In this document: piece after piece, positions 5,045-6,498 of the stretch
How the letters are laid out: each line of letters starts with the position of its first letter
Position numbering within the stretch: position 1 is the first letter of the stretch
Origin: JBDTNQ01 sp039933635
Lineage (GTDB): Bacteria; Acidobacteriota; Vicinamibacteria; Vicinamibacterales; SCN-69-37
Length of the DNA: 6,498 bases
Assembly (NCBI GenBank): GCA_039933635.1
Contig: JBDTNQ010000159.1
Coordinates: 1-6,498 of the forward strand
Direction: 5' to 3'
Translations under genes and position numbers: made by a program
The notes under the pieces: model-generated
Databases searched by the model: none
The model's input: the letters and a program-made list of their open reading frames with translations, nothing else
What the model was told of the DNA's origin: nothing

Positions 5045-6498
5045 GTGCCGTCTCGATCGCCGCAGCCTTACCACGCCGGGTCGATCCGACTCATCGTCGC
5101 GTGTGTCGTCGTGGTGGCGGTCACGCTCGCGATTCGGACGCTGGCGGTGGCCGAACCCCTGGGCATTGATCAGAGCCTGTGGGCATCGGCCGTGCGTGGC
5201 ATGGCGCGCGGCCAGTTGTTGTACCGCGACGTCTGGGAGCAACGCCCGCCCGGCATTTACCTCACCTATCTCGCGGGATTCTCGATCGCCGGCTGGAGCG
5301 CATCAGCCGTGGTGTGGCTGGACGTCGTGGCATCGGCGATGACGTCGGCCATGCTCTTCGCGATCGGTGCGGCTCTTGGTGACCGCCGAACGGGAGCGGT
5401 TGCAGCCGCCCTGTTCGCCTTGCTGACGATGCCGGCCTGGCTTTACAGCTACGGCGGATTTCTCGAGCGGGCGATTTGCGAGACCTTCATCGTCGTGTGC
5501 GTCGGCGGCGCCGTGCTGTGCGCGGTGCGCCTTCGACAGCGGGCGTCGCACGGCGCGGCCTGGGGATTCGGTCTGCTCGCGGGCGCGGCGTTCCTGTTCA
5601 AACCGAATGCCGCTCTCTACTTTCCTGGTTTGCTCACCTGGGCGCTCGCGGGCAAGGGCGCGGCGTCGACGGGGCGACGATCGCGGACCGCCATCGTGGC
5701 GGAGATCGCCGTGACCGGCTCCATCCTGCCGATCCTCACGGTGATCTGGCTCTGGCAGATTGGCGTGCTTGCCGATGCGAAGACGGCTGTCGTGGATTTC
5801 AATCGGTGGTACGTATCTGTGGGCTTCGAAGCGGGTCCCTATCTGGCTGGGCTGTGGAGCGCGATCAAGCTGAGGGCCACGACGGACGCGCTGTGGTTCG
5901 CCGGCGGTGTCGCATCCTTCGCGGCGTCGATCATGCTGATTCGCGATCGCCGGCTCCCGAGTGTGCCCACTGTCGCGCTCATCTGGGGCGCCGGTGCGTT
6001 TCTCGTGATCGTGGTCAACGGCAAAGCCCTGTTTCCGTCCTACTTCAGCCAGGGCTTTGCCCCGCTGGCCTTGTTGGTCGCCTGGTGGTTGTCGAGCGCC
6101 GAATCTCGATCGGTCACATGGCGCGCCGCCCGAGCGGTCACGGCGATGCTGATGGTGGCGCTGCTGTGGCGTCGAGGATTCGTCCCTCGCATCGTCACTT
6201 CCGCACGGGCGGACGCGGCGGTCCTGAGCGGGCGCATCGATCGCACCTCTTACCTGGACCGGTTCGGCGGCTATGCGAACGGACGTGGATACTCGGCGCG
6301 CGCGAATGCGGAGCTGGCGGACTACATCGGTGCGCACACGGCGGTGGACGACACGATCTATCTCTTCGGGATCAACGGCGCCGGGATCTATTTCCAATCC
6401 GATCGGCTGACGGCCCACCGTTTTCTGCGCGTCAACTTCTTCTTCCCGAGTGATTTCCCGGATCCGCGGTTCAGGCTGGGGGCGGTGGTGCGGGACCT
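5045..6498 (+). CDS. Integral-membrane GT-C glycosyltransferase (GT39/ArnT-like), 3' end outside window
   Basis: The frame is open from an in-frame TGA at 5024-5026 to the right edge, giving 484 residues from the GTG at 5045. A first membrane helix at about 15-36 leads into a loop with an acidic residue, PLGIDQSLW (D42), at the position of the catalytic acidic motif of GT39/GT83 enzymes. The family-typical YRDVWEQRPPG follows at 60-70. Many hydrophobic segments come next, with FLERAICETF after helix 3-4, FKPNAALYFP (K186-P187) and GKALFPSYFSQGFAPLALL. From about residue 380 a hydrophilic C-terminal domain begins, containing DDTIYLFGINGAGIYFQSDR, a strand pattern usual after the membrane part of these proteins. 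Such enzymes use polyprenyl-phosphate sugars on the periplasmic side to modify lipid A, glycans or proteins; the acceptor here is unknown. The GTG was chosen because the first in-frame ATG (5201) would remove helix 1 and D42. The upstream neighbour is divergent with a 56-base gap. Confidence 0.87.
   Translation, partial: MPSRSPQPYHAGSIRLIVACVVVVAVTLAIRTLAVAEPLGIDQSLWASAVRGMARGQLLYRDVWEQRPPGIYLTYLAGFSIAGWSASAVVWLDVVASAMTSAMLFAIGAALGDRRTGAVAAALFALLTMPAWLYSYGGFLERAICETFIVVCVGGAVLCAVRLRQRASHGAAWGFGLLAGAAFLFKPNAALYFPGLLTWALAGKGAASTGRRSRTAIVAEIAVTGSILPILTVIWLWQIGVLADAKTAVVDFNRWYVSVGFEAGPYLAGLWSAIKLRATTDALWFAGGVASFAASIMLIRDRRLPSVPTVALIWGAGAFLVIVVNGKALFPSYFSQGFAPLALLVAWWLSSAESRSVTWRAARAVTAMLMVALLWRRGFVPRIVTSARADAAVLSGRIDRTSYLDRFGGYANGRGYSARANAELADYIGAHTAVDDTIYLFGINGAGIYFQSDRLTAHRFLRVNFFFPSDFPDPRFRLGAVVRD

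Noticed and set aside
5303..6418. A 371-codon minus-strand open frame antisense to the GT-C gene
   Set aside because: The product is rich in Arg, Asp, Gln and His with no hydrophobic core or family motif. The plus-strand frame has membrane helices and GT-C motifs throughout. Long antisense frames are expected in DNA with GC-biased third positions.
5476..6453. A 325-codon plus-strand open frame overlapping the GT-C gene in another phase
   Set aside because: Its Arg/Gly/Ser-rich composition is typical of an out-of-frame reading of a GC-rich membrane protein gene.

Overview
The window is 6.5 kb of GC-rich bacterial chromosome, about two-thirds G+C by eye, with dense coding and no RNA gene, mobile element, CRISPR array or tRNA that I could see. 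GC content, GC-ending codons, and the giant membrane-embedded spermidine-synthase-like protein beside secreted helical-repeat and polysaccharide genes suggest a soil-type Acidobacteriota (Vicinamibacteria-like) or a similar high-GC Gram-negative. That placement is an inference; there is no marker gene here.

Layout. Minus strand, 1-526: the N-terminal 175 residues of a secreted protein with a signal peptide and alpha-helical repeats, cut by the left edge. Minus strand, 585-2960: a 791-residue polytopic membrane protein with a spermidine-synthase-type Rossmann domain between two membrane halves. These two genes share a strand with a 58-base gap and are probably co-transcribed. A 139-base divergent intergenic region (2961-3099) carries a perfect TATAAT for the rightward gene. 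Plus strand, 3100-4065: a GT2 polyprenyl-phosphate-sugar synthase type glycosyltransferase. Minus strand, 4032-4988: a fusion of a left-handed beta-helix acyltransferase and a FdtA/WxcM-type sugar 3,4-ketoisomerase, whose 3' end overlaps the GT2 gene tail to tail by 34 bases. Plus strand, 5045 to the right edge: an integral-membrane GT-C (GT39/ArnT-like) glycosyltransferase, cut by the edge.

The three genes from 3100 to the right edge fit one theme: making and attaching an unusual amino-deoxy sugar in a cell-surface glycan. The ketoisomerase/acyltransferase would act in the dTDP-3-acylamino-3,6-dideoxyhexose pathway. The GT2 enzyme would load a sugar onto a polyprenyl phosphate at the inner membrane face. 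The GT-C enzyme would use such lipid-linked sugars on the outer face. The rest of the nucleotide-sugar pathway (thymidylyltransferase, 4,6-dehydratase, PLP aminotransferase) is not in the window. I see no clear evidence of a wholly new system. The points most worth a second look are the convergent coding overlap, the altered catalytic site of the spermidine-synthase-like protein, and the fused sugar enzyme sitting without its pathway partners.
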